DNA of 64,000 bases, taken from positions 924,328-988,327 of the forward strand of contig JAQGDQ010000023.1 of the NCBI GenBank assembly GCA_030141605.1. Reading direction: 5' to 3'. Under the pieces are notes generated by a model. It was given only the letters and a program-made list of their open reading frames with translations, had not been told where the DNA came from and searched no databases. The number at the start of each line of letters is the position of its first letter. Position 1 is the stretch's first letter. The DNA comes from Tubiluchus corallicola. Lineage: Eukaryota > Priapulida > Priapulimorpha > Priapulimorphida > Tubiluchidae. Shown piece after piece: positions 62,501-64,000 of the stretch. The translations under genes were made by a program, and so were the position numbers.

Positions 62501-63281
62501 ATCGTGGCAGATGTGACTTTATATGTGAAAAGCGCCTTTCAAATGACCAAAAAGCAAACTGACAATCTATGTAAAACAACACACAAAGACCATAAGCCAC
62601 CAGTGTTTTGTTTTGCAAGAATATCAGTAGCGAATTATACGAGGTTGAAAAGCTTTTCTTAACTATAACCCTGCTGAATTCCAAGTACTACTCTGGACTC
62701 GGAATAAAAGCAGAAGTGCCATAAAGCAAGGTGGTAAACACTTAACAAGACCTGATAGCAGAATCTAACAGATGACTGGTGCTTGGGCAGGTGAACAAAT
62801 GCAAAATTATTTATAATAATTAATGTAGAGCAGGAAGTAGTTTCCTTCGACTATAAACTACCCAATTTCTTTAAAAATTCTTTAATATAATAGGCTCACA
62901 TTGCAGTAGTTAAGTTATCAAATTACAGGCCTTTCACATTGACTTCACAGCACAGTGCAATTTTTACACGACCATAATAGGACAGCTACACAATATTAAT
63001 AAGTGCATAAGCTTACAGAGAACAAATTCACTGTTTTTGAAGTTTCAAATGCAAATCAAGAAGCTTATATCACTTCAAAAAATTTCAATTTAAAAACTAA
63101 CCCTTCAAGGTCTAAAATTTTCAAATTCATCAAAAAGCTGAGTGGAGTTAGGTCGCTCACATGATTGTATGCAGCAAAAATCTCTGACAATAGAGGGAAA
63201 GAACTTGCACCATCCAGATCTGTTAAATTGCAGTGAGGTAGCCAGAGCACTTGTAGTTGTTTCATACATGTTCCCAAGTCC
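56527..63281 (-). CDS. LRRC56: leucine-rich repeat protein LRRC56, C-terminal part (5' end outside window)
   Basis: LRRC56 (related to ODA8 of Chlamydomonas) helps assemble or deliver axonemal outer dynein arms in motile cilia. Exons in transcript order are 63281-63102, 61603-61492, 60645-60468, 57889-57767, 57557-57323, 57149-57016 and 56903-56527 (stop TGA); phases agree, giving 445 residues. Leucine-rich repeats appear in DLGTCMKQLQVLWLPHCNLT, EIFAAYNHVSDLTPLSFLMN and LKNLILEGNPICTVPGIG; the cap-like GDNYIYRQAILKMLPWLKFL and LDDQLVEM follow, matching the end of the LRR array in vertebrate LRRC56. A conserved downstream block, YSELTKGGAVVSGSLLRTRN, also matches. The rest is Ser/Thr-rich, then a basic tail. 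The first repeats lie beyond the window. It ends tail-to-tail with MED15. Confidence 0.9.
58102..59056 (-). mobile_element. non-autonomous pogo/Tigger-type DNA transposon, copy 2
   Basis: Terminal inverted repeats start CAGTAGTCGCCACTTAATAG on the left, with the matching right end closing in CGACTACTG. TA target duplications sit at 58100-58101 and 59057-59058. The interior is the reverse complement of much of copy 1 (2026-2914), including the block around 58660-58830, so this copy is inverted relative to it. A minus-strand frame of 83 codons at 58341-58592 has no recognisable catalytic motif. It lies in an LRRC56 intron. Confidence 0.88.
59394..60111 (-). mobile_element. hAT transposon, internally deleted
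   Basis: The ends are inverted repeats: CAGTGGTTCCCAACC on the left, and CAGTGGTTCCCAGCC read in reverse from the right. An exact 8 bp target duplication CTCTACAG flanks it (59386-59393 and 60112-60119), the hAT hallmark. The minus strand keeps the end of a transposase. It lies in the same LRRC56 intron as the Tigger copy. Confidence 0.93.
59657..59863 (-). pseudogene. hAT transposase C-terminal fragment
   Basis: The frame reads CELGFSAMLYLKTKARNRLD, then MRVAISTIKPEIKKLVDNHQ before a stop. The pattern GFSA-x4-KTK-x2-NRL followed by a DMRVA-like block is the dimerisation-domain end of ZBED5/Zaphod-like hAT transposases. Upstream catalytic parts are deleted. Confidence 0.8.
61401..61432. repeat. 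CT microsatellite
   Basis: A run of CT dinucleotides with one interruption lies just beside the LRRC56 exon at 61492-61603, in its downstream intron. It creates spurious Ser/Leu-rich and Arg/Glu-rich frames. Confidence 0.9.
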
Positions 63282-64000
63282 CTGAAAATGTAGTGTTTAA
63301 TTTGATGAACATATTACAAGGTTATCACAATAGCTACTCTGCTTTACACTTCTTTTACTTACCACATCTTTAAAGGACAAGAAAAGTAAAATTTAATGCG
63401 AGTTTAAAAATACGTACATTATCAAATTATATTACTGCATCATAAACTTATGCTATTAAAGTATTCAGATTTTCAAATTTTGCCCATTATCTATTTTTAT
63501 ATTCAAACGGCAGTACAAACTTTGAATTCTGTCATGTTTTTTTTTGAAAAAGGACAACATCTATTTTTTAATTTGGAGTAAAATGCTAGTGAGTTCATTG
63601 GATCCTGGATGGTCTTACAACATGACATATGAGACACTGTGACACACATCATTAGAGTTTATACACACAAAATGACAAACATTGATAATAGGGAAAATTA
63701 CATCATTGTAGTTTATTCAGATGAGTAAAATTTCAAATGTGTCATGTTCATTTTCTACAGTTTTCTTAATCTAAATCTTCAGATAATGATTAGACATAAT
63801 AATCCATGTCTAACTACACTATATAGGCCTATTAATTACACTTAGTCGAAAACTTCGAGAGGGGTGTAGCAGTGCTGCCTCCTTTAACTTCCAATTCTTA
63901 TCAAATTAGACTTCTTGAACAGTAATCCACATCGAAATTTACTACTACTAAACTGATTAAGGCCCCATTTTTGTGCTTTAGTGGAAAACAGGATGTTTCA

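Noticed and set aside
1-64000. CRISPR arrays, prokaryotic operons, phage or defence systems
   Set aside because: The window is clearly animal nuclear DNA with spliced genes; no such structure is present.

Overview
The window is nuclear DNA of an animal, most likely a marine or otherwise non-insect invertebrate. Genes are split by long AT-rich introns with GT/AG junctions, and much of the non-coding space is decayed transposons and simple repeats. The recognisable genes are animal-wide: major vault protein, an SLC16/MCT-type transporter, Mediator subunit MED15 and the ciliary protein LRRC56. Vault protein is missing from the main insect and nematode models, which argues against those groups. 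I cannot name the species.

Layout: (1) 1-13.3 kb, + strand: the 3' part of MVP (six coding exons, 5' end outside the window). Its 8.9 kb second intron holds a pogo/Tigger-type element, a dead PHD-finger/endonuclease/RT retrotransposon with a nested insertion, and a BEL/Pao remnant. (2) 13.3-16.8 kb: no gene, one imperfect hairpin element. (3) 16.8-17.6 kb, +: an intronless gene for a PTB-domain adaptor-like protein. (4) 17.6-24.9 kb: gene-poor, with a 300 bp CAT/ATC microsatellite. (5) 25.1-28.0 kb, +: a predicted three-exon gene for an unrecognised single-pass membrane protein. (6) 28.6-33.3 kb, -: a complete four-exon MCT-type transporter with a foldback element in intron 1. (7) 36.0-37.1 kb: a minisatellite with higher-order structure, ending about 90 bp before the MED15 start codon. 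(8) 37.2-55.8 kb, +: complete MED15 in 15 coding exons (736 codons), whose introns hold LINE fossils, a roughly 130 bp satellite, a 43 bp repeat that copies a splice donor, and a pogo relic. (9) 56.5-63.3 kb, -: the 3' part of LRRC56 (seven exons), with a second Tigger-type copy and a hAT element in one intron.

The genes do not form a pathway. They are housekeeping or ciliary genes that happen to be neighbours. Two gene pairs end tail-to-tail: the membrane-protein gene with the transporter near 28.1-28.6 kb, and MED15 with LRRC56 near 56.2-56.5 kb. Splice structures were assembled by hand from reading-frame continuity, GT/AG sites and remembered family similarity. No alignment program or database was used. 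I found no convincing tRNA, rRNA, CRISPR or prokaryote-type system. The most unusual signals are the splice-donor tandem repeat in MED15, the foldback element in the transporter intron, the minisatellite next to the MED15 start, and the orphan membrane-protein gene.
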